A program made the translations under genes and the position numbers. This document shows positions 16,609 to 24,312 of a stretch of 33,329 bases of DNA, piece by piece. The notes below the pieces were generated by a model. It was not told the DNA's origin and ran no database searches. It saw only the letters and a list, made by a program, of their open reading frames with translations. Within the stretch, counting starts at the first letter, position 1; every line of letters starts with the position of its first letter. Where the stretch lies: the NCBI GenBank assembly GCA_946530355.1, contig CAMNAB010000015.1, positions 1 to 33,329 of the forward strand. The letters run 5' to 3'. Origin of the DNA: Firm-04 sp003446315. GTDB taxonomy: Bacteria; Bacillota; Clostridia; Oscillospirales; Ruminococcaceae.

Positions 16609-18117
16609 ATGAGCAATGTTGGATTGAAAATTGCCGGTGTTGTCGGCGTTGTTGCCGTCCTCGGCGGCGGATGTGCTGCTGCATATGCATTTTCCGACAC
16701 CGTAAAGAATCAGGTAAAACTCGCAACTTCCTCTCCGGAAGATTACTTTCACTGGGTCTATGATAAAAATGTTGCAGATCTCGCTGACGGCAGCGCTGCC
16801 GCTTATCAGAAAGGGCTTGACCGCACAAACGGTTCTGCTGCAACACACTGTGAGCTGCGCTTCACACCCTCGGAAGACTGCAAATCGCTTGTGCTGGAAC
16901 AGATCGGCGCAGATGATTCCGGTGAGACAGGCAAACGCATCAGCGATATCGTCAACAACATGAACACAGTGGTGCTCTCTGCCGATGCCGCAGGCGGCGG
17001 AAACGGTCTGAGCGAACAGTTCAAGCTGCTCGTCAATGACACCGAAGTCACTTCCGCAGAAGCAGCCGCCGACCTCGAAGGTCAGAGCATTTATATGCGC
17101 GTGCCGGAGCTTTCTGAGCGCTGGATCAACATGCCGCTGGATCTCGGCGAATCCGGCAGCACCTTCGATTTTGCAATGAATCCCGGCGCTTATCTCTCCG
17201 CTTCCGATCTCTCCGGTCTGATCTCCAAATACTGCCTGCTTCCGGTGCAGGATCTCCAGACTGTCACCGTTGAAAAGAAGCAGAGCGTCAATATCGGGGC
17301 AATCAGTACGGAATATACGGCAATGACCGTTGACCTCACGCTCGATGATGTCGTCAATATCGTTTCCAAGATCACCGATGCAGCAAGCACCGATGAAACA
17401 CTCCTCAAGCTCGCACCCGATCAGGATGCATTTACTGCCGCTTTGGTCGATATCGGCGAAAATATCCGGACAGCCGCTGAAAACGTCGATTCCACCGAAA
17501 CCGTGAAGTTTACCACTTATGTCGATGCGACCGGTACCATCCGCGGCTTCTATGTCGCTCCCGATCAGCAGAATTCGTTCTTCGCAGGCGTTGGCATGCA
17601 GGACGGTCAGCTCGCTGCTTCCGTTCAGCTCTCCGCACTCGGCACCGATTATATCAAAATGTCTGCAAAGTCTGATACTTCCGGAAACGGTGACTTTAAG
17701 TGCACCCTCGATGATCTTTCCTTCTCCGGCACATTCTCCGATCTCCACATCTCCAATCCGGAAAAAGGCTATGTGACCGGTAACCTCACCATCAATTATG
17801 AGGACTATGAGGCAATCCCTGTGACCTTCTCCGAAGACGGCAACGGTCAGAAGATCACCTATGAGCTGAATCTCGAAGGCACTGACTACGGTTCTCTGGA
17901 ACTCTATTACAGCATGAACAGCGATCTTGCACCGATCGAGCCGGATAAATCTTCTGCGCTTGAAGTAAAGGACAATGATTTCAATGTCATGGATTATACC
18001 AATCAGGATGATCTGACCGAATATGTCACCACCGTTCTGACCCGACTGGGTCTGGATGAAGAAGATGCAAAGTCCGTCGGTATGTCCGTCGGTGCGATGT
18101 TCTTCATGTATTACTGA
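16609..18117 (+). CDS. membrane-anchored or exported protein of unknown function
   Basis: I do not recognise the family. The 502-residue product starts with MSNVGLKIAGVVGVVAVLGG, a single hydrophobic segment (about residues 5-27) that could be a signal anchor, or a lipoprotein signal with Cys22 in LGGGC. The rest is a soluble, acidic, Asp/Ser/Thr-rich domain with alternating short beta-like strands and no cysteine beyond the middle region, ending in hydrophobic GAMFFMYY. The ATG at 16609 has AGGAGG six bases upstream. A perfect promoter and a hairpin terminator bracket it as a single gene, so it is probably highly expressed. A 591-codon frame on the opposite strand is judged a shadow. Confidence 0.85.
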   Translation: MSNVGLKIAGVVGVVAVLGGGCAAAYAFSDTVKNQVKLATSSPEDYFHWVYDKNVADLADGSAAAYQKGLDRTNGSAATHCELRFTPSEDCKSLVLEQIGADDSGETGKRISDIVNNMNTVVLSADAAGGGNGLSEQFKLLVNDTEVTSAEAAADLEGQSIYMRVPELSERWINMPLDLGESGSTFDFAMNPGAYLSASDLSGLISKYCLLPVQDLQTVTVEKKQSVNIGAISTEYTAMTVDLTLDDVVNIVSKITDAASTDETLLKLAPDQDAFTAALVDIGENIRTAAENVDSTETVKFTTYVDATGTIRGFYVAPDQQNSFFAGVGMQDGQLAASVQLSALGTDYIKMSAKSDTSGNGDFKCTLDDLSFSGTFSDLHISNPEKGYVTGNLTINYEDYEAIPVTFSEDGNGQKITYELNLEGTDYGSLELYYSMNSDLAPIEPDKSSALEVKDNDFNVMDYTNQDDLTEYVTTVLTRLGLDEEDAKSVGMSVGAMFFMYY

Positions 18118-18140
18118 TCTGCACGCAGATTGAATCTCAG

Positions 18141-18193
18141 CGCCGCAGTATTTCTGATTCGCAGTGATGCAGTCGGAAATGCTGCGGCGTTTT
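18141..18193 (+). terminator. terminator of the membrane-anchored protein gene
   Basis: CGCCGCAGTATTTC (18141-18154) and GAAATGCTGCGGCG (18176-18189) form a 14-base stem with one G-T pair and a 21-base loop, followed by TTTT at 18190-18193. Confidence 0.75.
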
Positions 18194-18226
18194 CCAGCAG
18201 TTCCCTGCACAGATGCATATGCAAAA

Positions 18227-18267
18227 TGCCCCGAAGTGACCGGTTCAAACCCAATCACTCCGGGGCA
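18227..18267 (-). terminator. terminator of the repeat-bearing membrane protein gene
   Basis: TGCCCCGAAGTGA (18227-18239) and TCACTCCGGGGCA (18255-18267) make a 13-base stem; on the minus strand the single irregular position is a G-U pair and the stem is followed by TTTT. On the plus strand a T-rich run also follows a few bases later, so it may serve both converging genes. Confidence 0.8.
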
Positions 18268-18344
18268 GAATTGTCCTTTTTTTCGGGGATGAGACAGCAC
18301 CCCATTTCGAATCCGTCAGAAATGCCGATGGATTCAGTGGTTCC

Positions 18345-19907
18345 TTATGAGAACAGATCAAAGCTGGTTGCACGCCAGCCCCAGCCGTTGTTGACCAATG
18401 TCCAGCGGATCGTGGAAATATATTCATTCCGTGTGCCCGCTTCTGCTTTGGTCAGTACGGTGTCAAAATGCACATCCACGGTGCAGAGTTTCTCGGAATA
18501 GGTGCGGACTGCCTGTACTTCTACCTGATCTTCTCTGGTATCATACTCGTTGTTCCAGTAAATATCGTTGATGATCTCCTGCATCAGAACGGCTGCTTCG
18601 GATCCCGGCATCAGATAATTATTCAGCACCGCAATATTGTTATAGCGGTCTTTGTTTTTGTTGATGACGTAATCCATATATGCTCTGGTCGCTTTGTCCG
18701 CAAATTCAACCAGTGCAGGATCCGGATTTGCATCCGGCGGATACGGAAAATGATATTCCTGCACCGCTGCCTGCGGATCCGGTGCGCTGTCCGGCGTGAC
18801 CGGATTGCCGGCTTCATCTGTCACCTCAACGGTCGGCGGCATGTATAAGCCCGAAAGGACACAGTGCTTTGCCATCGGCTGCGTCATATAATACTGCTCT
18901 GTATTATTCAGCACAAAATCAGATTCGACATCCTTCAAAAGATCATCCGGAACCGTGACACCGTTCACCTTCAGCACGCATCCCTGTGCCATCGTGACAT
19001 CTATGCTGTATGCCGGTTCTGCATGCACATCCAGCAGCGATTCCGGTTCGTGCACGCGCCAGATCGGGAAATTGTATCCGTCCGTCCAGCCGGAACGATC
19101 CAGTGCAACACTTGCAACGGCATCTTCTCCGCGCATGATATAATAGCTCGGACGGGAATCGGAATAATCCTCTTTTTTCGTGTAGCTGTATGGCTGAGAG
19201 GTGTCCAGCGTTGCCGATTTCATTTGCAGCGTGTCCATGATGCCGTCTGTTGTTTCATATTCTGACACCGGTATCCGCTGCGCTGCCTGCAAAAGCATAT
19301 TCTGGAAAAAGCTGTCATCCAGTGATGCGATGTATTCTTCAATGGTGTATTGCGGTCTGGATGCTTCATATTCCGCCAGATATGCCTGCTCCTTCTTTGC
19401 ATGTCTGCCGGAAATCAGGCTGCCGATCACCATATAGATCACAAGCACGATCGCAAACAGCACCAGACTCTGCGGTGTGACCGGTGCAGTCCGCCGTCTT
19501 CCGGCTGCTGCGCTGCGGGCTCTGCCGCCTTGTGTGCGCGGATCGCTGCCTGTATGCTTCTGATCCGGCAAAAGCGATAACAGCAGATCGCCGATGCCTC
19601 TTTGCTGTGCCGGTGCTGCGGGTCTGCGGCGCTGCTGTGTGCTGCCTGATCCTGCGGATCTGCGTGCCGGATGCTGTGCGCTCCCCGATCCTGCCGGTCG
19701 GCGGGTCGGATGCTGTGCGCTCCCCGATCCTGCCGGTCTGCGTGCCGGATGCTGTGCGCTCCCCGATCCTGCCGGTCGGCGTGCCGGATGCTGTACGCTC
19801 CCCGATCCTGCCGGTCGGCGTGCCGAATGTTGTGCGCTCCCCGATCCTGCCGGTCGGCGCGGTCTGCGCGGCGGCTGCCCTGCGGATCGCTGTGTGTTCT
19901 GTTCCAT
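18345..19907 (-). CDS. single-pass membrane protein with an Arg/Gly/Ser-rich tandem-repeat N-terminus
   Basis: The family is not recognised. The 520-residue protein has three parts. Residues 1-145 are a basic, low-complexity region containing five full copies and one decayed copy of a 13-residue unit, RPAGSGSAQHPAR (residues 18-95). Residues 147-166 are one hydrophobic helix (SLVLFAIVLVIYMVIGSLI). Residues 170-520 are a mixed outer domain ending WTLVNNGWGWRATSFDLFS. Positive charge before the helix predicts the repeats are cytoplasmic and the large domain is outside. GGAAGGAG precedes the ATG. It starts 16 bases after the phosphodiester glycosidase-domain gene and is almost certainly cotranscribed with it, suggesting a shared envelope role. 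Confidence 0.85.
   Translation of the reverse strand: MEQNTQRSAGQPPRRPRRPAGSGSAQHSARRPAGSGSVQHPARRPAGSGSAQHPARRPAGSGSAQHPTRRPAGSGSAQHPARRSAGSGSTQQRRRPAAPAQQRGIGDLLLSLLPDQKHTGSDPRTQGGRARSAAAGRRRTAPVTPQSLVLFAIVLVIYMVIGSLISGRHAKKEQAYLAEYEASRPQYTIEEYIASLDDSFFQNMLLQAAQRIPVSEYETTDGIMDTLQMKSATLDTSQPYSYTKKEDYSDSRPSYYIMRGEDAVASVALDRSGWTDGYNFPIWRVHEPESLLDVHAEPAYSIDVTMAQGCVLKVNGVTVPDDLLKDVESDFVLNNTEQYYMTQPMAKHCVLSGLYMPPTVEVTDEAGNPVTPDSAPDPQAAVQEYHFPYPPDANPDPALVEFADKATRAYMDYVINKNKDRYNNIAVLNNYLMPGSEAAVLMQEIINDIYWNNEYDTREDQVEVQAVRTYSEKLCTVDVHFDTVLTKAEAGTRNEYISTIRWTLVNNGWGWRATSFDLFS
19662..19856 (-). repeat. 39-bp tandem repeat, five full copies
   Basis: The coding strand holds five adjacent 39-bp units, each encoding RPAGSGSAQHPAR with only a few substitutions (Ala to Val, Pro to Ser, Ala to Thr), and a sixth diverged unit down to about 19623. 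The near-identity at DNA level, not just protein level, indicates recent slippage or unequal exchange. The unit length is a multiple of three, so copy-number change keeps the frame. Confidence 0.93.
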
Positions 19908-19923
19908 GCTCTGTCTCCTTCCG

Positions 19924-20994
19924 TCAGGTTTCCGGCTTCACAAGCCAGCAGGACGGCATTTGCCGTGCACCGTAAAGCGAGGAACTGATCGTGATCTGCT
20001 CCCCTTCATAAATCATGACAGAAGATGCACCGCCGTCCATATTGCCGGCATTGACTGCACCGTAATCCAGCATCACCTGTGTGGCATCTGCAAATGTCGC
20101 GCCGATGCTGGAGATCTCTCTGCCCTCGATCAGCAAAATCAGAACCGTGCCGTCTTCGGTCTGTCCGATGACCGTGCGGGGATTATAACCGCTGTAGCCG
20201 TTCGTATTCTGCTTGACACCGTCTGAGATCAGTGTCGGGCCGAAGCATGCCGCATCGCGTATGCCCATATCAAGTGCCTGCTGTCCCGTCATATAGCCGC
20301 AATGCAGCTTATTATCCTTGTCAAATCCGACAAGCTCGTAAGTCTCCCACGGGGAACCATAACAAAGCTCGCCTTCCGACATCACGAGGCCAAGCGGTGT
20401 TCCGCCGTTGCCCATGCCGTTCGGATCATAAAAGCCGCTTGCGTTTACGCCTGCCATTGCACCGTATGATGCAACCATTTCGGCAAGCTGCTTGCCCTCG
20501 TATTCCGGGCCAAGCGGGCCGGGTACGCCCACAAATACACGGGAAGGATCTTTGATCTTCAGCAGTTTTCCGCGGAAAACATCCCGCTGAATGTCGATCA
20601 GTTCGGTTTCCGGCTCATCCTGCGGCGCTGCATTCTCTGTATCTGCATCTGCTGCGGATGCCGATGTCACCGGCGCTGCAAGGCTCACCGATACCGTCGG
20701 CGGCGGTGCTTCTGCCCCTTTCAGCGTCAGTTTATTCTCCGTGCTGTCCGCCGCTGACAGCTTCTCCGGCGAGAACATCGCCGAAAGCGCCCGCATGGTA
20801 CCCTTTTCTTCCGCCAGCGCCGTAAACTGTGCCGCTGCGATCGGATATTGTTCATCCGTGGCAACTTTGGAGAGCTTCTTGGCTGCCGCCCTGGTCATCA
20901 GCAGTGTGACCAGCACAAACACGCCGATCCGGGCTGCTGTGAAGCCGTTGTTCGGTCTTCTCCTTCTTCGTCTTTTTCTGCGATTATCCGCCAT
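19924..20994 (-). CDS. phosphodiester glycosidase family (NAGPA-domain) membrane-anchored protein
   Basis: The 356-residue protein opens with a very basic stretch (NRRKRRRRRRPNNG) and one hydrophobic helix (about residues 18-36), so it is anchored with the C-terminus outside. Residues 65-160 are an Ala/Thr/Glu-rich linker. The catalytic-type domain holds GVNASGFYDPNG, CFGPTLISDG, NPRTVIGQTEDGTVLILLIEGR and NAGNMDGGASSVMIYEG, the conserved motifs of the NAGPA domain, named for the mammalian N-acetylglucosamine-1-phosphodiester alpha-N-acetylglucosaminidase that uncovers phosphate-linked sugars. In bacteria such proteins are linked to exopolysaccharide or wall-polymer processing. AGAGGATGGG precedes the ATG. 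It is the first gene of a two-gene unit with its own promoter. Confidence 0.88.
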   Translation of the reverse strand: MADNRRKRRRRRRPNNGFTAARIGVFVLVTLLMTRAAAKKLSKVATDEQYPIAAAQFTALAEEKGTMRALSAMFSPEKLSAADSTENKLTLKGAEAPPPTVSVSLAAPVTSASAADADTENAAPQDEPETELIDIQRDVFRGKLLKIKDPSRVFVGVPGPLGPEYEGKQLAEMVASYGAMAGVNASGFYDPNGMGNGGTPLGLVMSEGELCYGSPWETYELVGFDKDNKLHCGYMTGQQALDMGIRDAACFGPTLISDGVKQNTNGYSGYNPRTVIGQTEDGTVLILLIEGREISSIGATFADATQVMLDYGAVNAGNMDGGASSVMIYEGEQITISSSLYGARQMPSCWLVKPET

Positions 20995-21029
20995 TTTATC
21001 CCATCCTCTGCTAATAAAGTCTACCTTCT

Positions 21030-21058
21030 ATTATAATACATATTTCCAAAAATTGCAA
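21030..21058 (-). promoter_or_regulatory. sigma-A promoter of the NAGPA-domain/repeat-protein pair
   Basis: On the minus strand TTGCAA (21053-21058) and TATAAT (21030-21035) are 17 bases apart. The expected start is near 21023, about 30 bases before the ATG. Confidence 0.9.
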
Positions 21059-21166
21059 GCCCTGCCGCCGCTTTGTACTACTCGTCCAATCTTTTTCCGA
21101 AAAATCTGTGCGTTCATGTAAGAAAACCGATTCTGATCCGTCTAAATTCATGAAGGGGGTGATACG

Positions 21167-22486
21167 ATGGACAAGGATCTGCACAAAATCTATGAAACAT
21201 ATGCAGAAGACCTCTACCGCTTTTTGCTGCGCTTATGTCAGGATGAGGAGCTGGCGAAGGATCTGATGCAGGATACCATGCTCAAAGCAATTAACAGCAT
21301 CGACCGCTTTCAAGGGAATTGCAGTCTCAAAACATGGCTCTGCACGATCGCAAAAAATCTATACTATGACCATCAGCGGCGTGCAGAACGGCAGAATCTC
21401 CCGCTGGAGCAAATACCGGAACCGGCGGATCCGGCAGATCTGACCGAGCATCTGGCAGACGCGGATACCGCTTTGCAGATCCACCGGCTTCTGCACCGGC
21501 TCGAAGAACCGTATCGGGAAGTGTTCTCCCTTCGCGTGTTTGCAGAACTGCGTTTTCAGGAGATCGGTTCCGTCTTCGGGAAAAGCGGAAACTGGGCGGG
21601 CGTTGTCTTCTACCGCGCCAAGCAAAAACTGATCGAAATGATGAAGAAAGAAGGGTCTATGATGAAAAATGATATTCCTTGCAGTGTAATCCGGGATCTG
21701 CTGCCGCTTTATAATGATGCGCTGTGCAGTCCGGAAAGCGCGGAACTGGTGGAACAGCATCTGCAAATTTGTCCGGAATGCCGTGCGCTGACCGCGCAGC
21801 TTCCTCTGCCGGATCAAACGGAAGCGGTTCTGCCGGATGAGGCAAAAGTCTTCCGGAAACTGCACAAAAAGATCCGGCGCGGCAAACTGCTCAAAGCCGG
21901 CAGCATCGCTGCTTCTGTTCTGCTGCTCGCTTTTCTCGTGCTGAATGCGGTCTGGCTGCCGGTCAAATATTTCCCCTATAAGGCTTTTTGCAGGCAGTTT
22001 TCAAATGCATCGGACATCGGAAAAGGCACGCAGTATCAAACAATATCCGGCGATTATGCCTTCCGCGTAAAAATGCCGGGTTACCTCTCCTTTGAAAGCG
22101 GATTTCTTGCCGTGGAACCCGCAGAACGCGCCCTGCAAAATGCCGATCCGGCACTGATCCGCGGAACGGATGCACGGGAGCCGGATGCAGCATCACAGCA
22201 GGAACCGCAGCAGACAAAGACCGAAGCTGCACTGTTTATCTGGCCGCAGCCATTCGGCGAAACAGAATACGGCGTGATGATCTTTGAACAGGAATCTCCG
22301 ACGATGACGCATGCAACGCAATTTATCATCCGCAAAGACCTGACACTTTCAGAGCAGAAAAACCACTTGCCCGATGAAACACCCGAACAGGCACAGCATA
22401 ACAAGGAACTCTATGAAGCCAATCTGGATGCCGTGCGCGGTTTGATGGATGCAGCTATGCAGCAATGGGGCGATCTGCTCTCATAA
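21167..22486 (+). CDS. ECF sigma factor fused to a membrane anti-sigma factor
   Basis: One uninterrupted 439-codon frame encodes two normally separate proteins. Residues 1-160 are an ECF sigma-70 factor: region 2 with DLYRFLLRLCQDEELAKDLMQDTMLKA and region 4 with LEEPYREVFSLRVFAELRFQEIGSVFGKSGNWAGVVFYRAKQKL. Residues 166-210 are a zinc anti-sigma domain (CSVIRDLLPLYNDALCSPES, then His198, Cys202, Cys205 in HLQICPEC). A transmembrane helix follows at about 246-266, then an outer domain. Met165-Met166 sit just after the sigma part with AGAAGGG upstream, so the anti-sigma part may also be made from an internal start. GGGGGTGAT precedes the ATG at 21167. No promoter is clear, and the gene probably stands alone. 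Confidence 0.88.
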   Translation: MDKDLHKIYETYAEDLYRFLLRLCQDEELAKDLMQDTMLKAINSIDRFQGNCSLKTWLCTIAKNLYYDHQRRAERQNLPLEQIPEPADPADLTEHLADADTALQIHRLLHRLEEPYREVFSLRVFAELRFQEIGSVFGKSGNWAGVVFYRAKQKLIEMMKKEGSMMKNDIPCSVIRDLLPLYNDALCSPESAELVEQHLQICPECRALTAQLPLPDQTEAVLPDEAKVFRKLHKKIRRGKLLKAGSIAASVLLLAFLVLNAVWLPVKYFPYKAFCRQFSNASDIGKGTQYQTISGDYAFRVKMPGYLSFESGFLAVEPAERALQNADPALIRGTDAREPDAASQQEPQQTKTEAALFIWPQPFGETEYGVMIFEQESPTMTHATQFIIRKDLTLSEQKNHLPDETPEQAQHNKELYEANLDAVRGLMDAAMQQWGDLLS

Positions 22487-22529
22487 ACCGGATGCCGGCG
22501 CATCTTCATGAAAAACGCAGGAATCCCTC

Positions 22530-22558
22530 TTGACAAACTGCGCGGTTTGTGGTATGAT
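22530..22558 (+). promoter_or_regulatory. sigma-A promoter of the AbrB-like/glycosyltransferase pair
   Basis: TTGACA (22530-22535) and TATGAT (22553-22558) are 17 bases apart with TGTGG before the -10. A seven-base inverted repeat, GTATGAT (22552-22558) and ATCATAC (22570-22576), covers the -10 and the expected start site, a plausible autoregulatory operator. Confidence 0.88.
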
Positions 22559-22595
22559 AAGTTATACAAATCATACTTTTGGGAGATGAGCATAC

Positions 22596-22814
22596 ATGAA
22601 ACATCCGGAAGGCAAATACGCATGGACTGCAACAGTCGGTGAAAAAGGGCAGATCGTCATTCCGAAGCAGGCACGCGATCTGTTCGGCATCAAACCCGGC
22701 GATACGCTGCTTTTGCTCGGTGATATCGAGCGCGGCATCGCCATTCCGCCGAAAGAAGAATTCGCAGCACTGTTTCAGACGGTTTTCAATGAGGAAAAAG
22801 GTGAGAAAAATTGA
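22596..22814 (+). CDS. AbrB/MazE/SpoVT family DNA-binding protein
   Basis: The 72-residue protein consists almost wholly of a swapped-hairpin AbrB domain (about residues 8-52: WTATVGEKGQIVIPKQARDLFGIKPGDTLLLLGD), the dimeric fold of AbrB and SpoVT transition-state regulators and of MazE antitoxins, followed by a short acidic tail. GGGAG lies ahead of the ATG at 22596. No toxin gene follows; the next frame is a glycosyltransferase whose TTG start overlaps this stop codon, so the protein is more likely a transcription regulator of this two-gene unit than an antitoxin. An inverted repeat over its promoter would suit autoregulation. Confidence 0.92.
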   Translation: MKHPEGKYAWTATVGEKGQIVIPKQARDLFGIKPGDTLLLLGDIERGIAIPPKEEFAALFQTVFNEEKGEKN

Positions 22815-24280
22815 AGCGAATTGCCGTATTCTGCATTCCTGCACACGGTCATACCAATCCCACGCTGCCGGTCGTGCAGGAACTGGTAAAGCGCGGACAT
22901 ACCGTGCGCTACTATTCCTTCGCTGAATTTGCAGAGAAGATCCGTGCAACAGGCGCAGAATGCATCCCCTGTGACGCATATCTGCCGGCGCTTACGGAGC
23001 AGGAAGCTGCCGGTCTGAAAGCAGTTTCCACAACCGAAATGACCATTCAGGATCTCCGCATCACCATGCAGATGGATGCGTTTCTCAGCAAAGAATTTGC
23101 AGAATTCCGTCCGGATGTCGTGTTTTCGGATTCGGTCTGTTTCTGGGGCAAACTGAATGCATGGAAGCACCATGTTCCGCTTGTCGTTTCCACCAGCACA
23201 TTCGCGTTCAACCGTTTTTCTTCAAAGTATATGAAGCAAAGCCCGAAGGAGATTGCAGATGTGCTGCTCGGTACACCGAAAGTACAGAAAGAACTGAAAA
23301 AACTGCGTGACCTCGGCTATCCGTGCAAAAGTATCCTCTCGCTGGTGCAGAGCGATGACAAGACGGATTCCGTCGTCTATGCCGCGCGGTCGTTTCAGCC
23401 CTATGCCGAAACCTTTTCCGGGCATTATCTCTTTGCAGGGCCGTCCGTCTTTACCAAAACCCTGCCCGATAAGGCAAAAGCGCGTCCGCTTGTCTATATT
23501 TCACTCGGCACGGTCATCAACGACCGCCCCGATTTCTACAAAAACTGCATCGAAGCCCTGCGCACTATGCCGGTTGACGTTGTCATCTCCTGCGGTGCGA
23601 ATCGTTCGGAAAAGCTGCCGGAAACCCTGCCGGACAATGTGCAGGTGTTTGAACATGTCGATCAGCCGGAGCTGCTTGCAAAAACAGATGTCTTCATCTC
23701 GCACTGCGGCATGAACAGCGTTTCGGAAAGCCTTTATATGGCTGCGCCGCTTGTCCTCTATCCGCAGTCGGCAGAGCAATTTGCCGTTGCTGCAAGAGCC
23801 GCTGAATGCGGTGCAGGCATTTTCCTCAAAGACGATTCGCCCGAAGGCATCCGGAACACGGTCACGGAGATTTTGCAGCATCCAAAATATGCAGAAGCTG
23901 CCGCCGCTTGCAGCAGCGATTTCAGAGCATGTCCCGGCACAGCAGGTGCTGCGGATTTCATCGAGCAAGCGCCGCATACTGTCACGGAAAAGAGCATTGC
24001 CGATGAACTGAACCGAAAAGGGATTGCATTCCGCTTCGCATATTACACTTTTTTTGTGCTTCTGACAATCCTGCTCTGCGGTATTCTGAAATGGAAAGCC
24101 GGCTGGATCTTCGGTGCTGCGGCAGGCGTTTTCAGCAATGTCATCCTCCAAAAAGCAGATCAGTTGTACTATCAGAAGACGATCCGCAGGGAAGCGTCAG
24201 GATGTAACCGCCCCTTCAGCAAATCGGCTGCCGGAATTGCCGACTTTGTGCATTGTGACGGAAAGTCAGGGAAGACTTGA
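22811..24280 (+). CDS. MGT-family UDP-glycosyltransferase with a C-terminal membrane hairpin
   Basis: The 489-residue protein is a GT-B enzyme of family 1 in the macrolide glycosyltransferase subgroup. The acceptor half begins MKRIAVFCIPAHGHTNPTLPVVQEL, and the donor-binding half has VYISLGTV and the signature HVDQPELLAKTDVFISHCGMNS with SESLYMAAPLVLYPQSAEQ (around residues 282-323). Unlike the usual 390-410-residue soluble enzymes, it continues with two hydrophobic helices (about 409-426 and 430-446) and a basic tail, so it is probably tethered to the membrane. The start is TTG at 22811, with AAGGTGAG upstream and a four-base overlap with the AbrB-like stop (TTGA), indicating coupling. The acceptor is unknown: a lipid, polymer or small toxic compound are all possible. 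Confidence 0.88.
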   Translation: MKRIAVFCIPAHGHTNPTLPVVQELVKRGHTVRYYSFAEFAEKIRATGAECIPCDAYLPALTEQEAAGLKAVSTTEMTIQDLRITMQMDAFLSKEFAEFRPDVVFSDSVCFWGKLNAWKHHVPLVVSTSTFAFNRFSSKYMKQSPKEIADVLLGTPKVQKELKKLRDLGYPCKSILSLVQSDDKTDSVVYAARSFQPYAETFSGHYLFAGPSVFTKTLPDKAKARPLVYISLGTVINDRPDFYKNCIEALRTMPVDVVISCGANRSEKLPETLPDNVQVFEHVDQPELLAKTDVFISHCGMNSVSESLYMAAPLVLYPQSAEQFAVAARAAECGAGIFLKDDSPEGIRNTVTEILQHPKYAEAAAACSSDFRACPGTAGAADFIEQAPHTVTEKSIADELNRKGIAFRFAYYTFFVLLTILLCGILKWKAGWIFGAAAGVFSNVILQKADQLYYQKTIRREASGCNRPFSKSAAGIADFVHCDGKSGKT

Positions 24281-24306
24281 CAAATATGCGCTCGCTGTGC
24301 TATAAT
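24277..24306 (+). promoter_or_regulatory. sigma-A promoter of the leader RNA and XRE-cupin operon
   Basis: TTGACA (24277-24282), which overlaps the glycosyltransferase stop codon, and TATAAT (24301-24306) are 18 bases apart with TGTGC before the -10. Transcription should begin near 24313, leaving an untranslated leader of about 274 bases. Confidence 0.9.
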
Positions 24307-24312
24307 AAGAGT

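Noticed and set aside
16525..18300. 591-codon open frame on the minus strand opposite the membrane-anchored protein gene
   Set aside because: It has no ribosome site or family resemblance, is unusually rich in Cys and Ile as shadow frames are, and would run through the terminators. The plus-strand gene has perfect expression signals.
21090..21166. Possible ECF-type autoregulatory promoter (AAAACC and CGTCTAA) before the sigma/anti-sigma gene
   Set aside because: The gap between the two elements is about 11 bases, shorter than the 16-17 expected; at the right spacing the upstream bases do not match.
22596..24280. AbrB-like gene as antitoxin of a toxin-antitoxin pair
   Set aside because: The partner frame is a complete glycosyltransferase with an intact donor-binding motif, not a MazF-, VapC- or RelE-like toxin.
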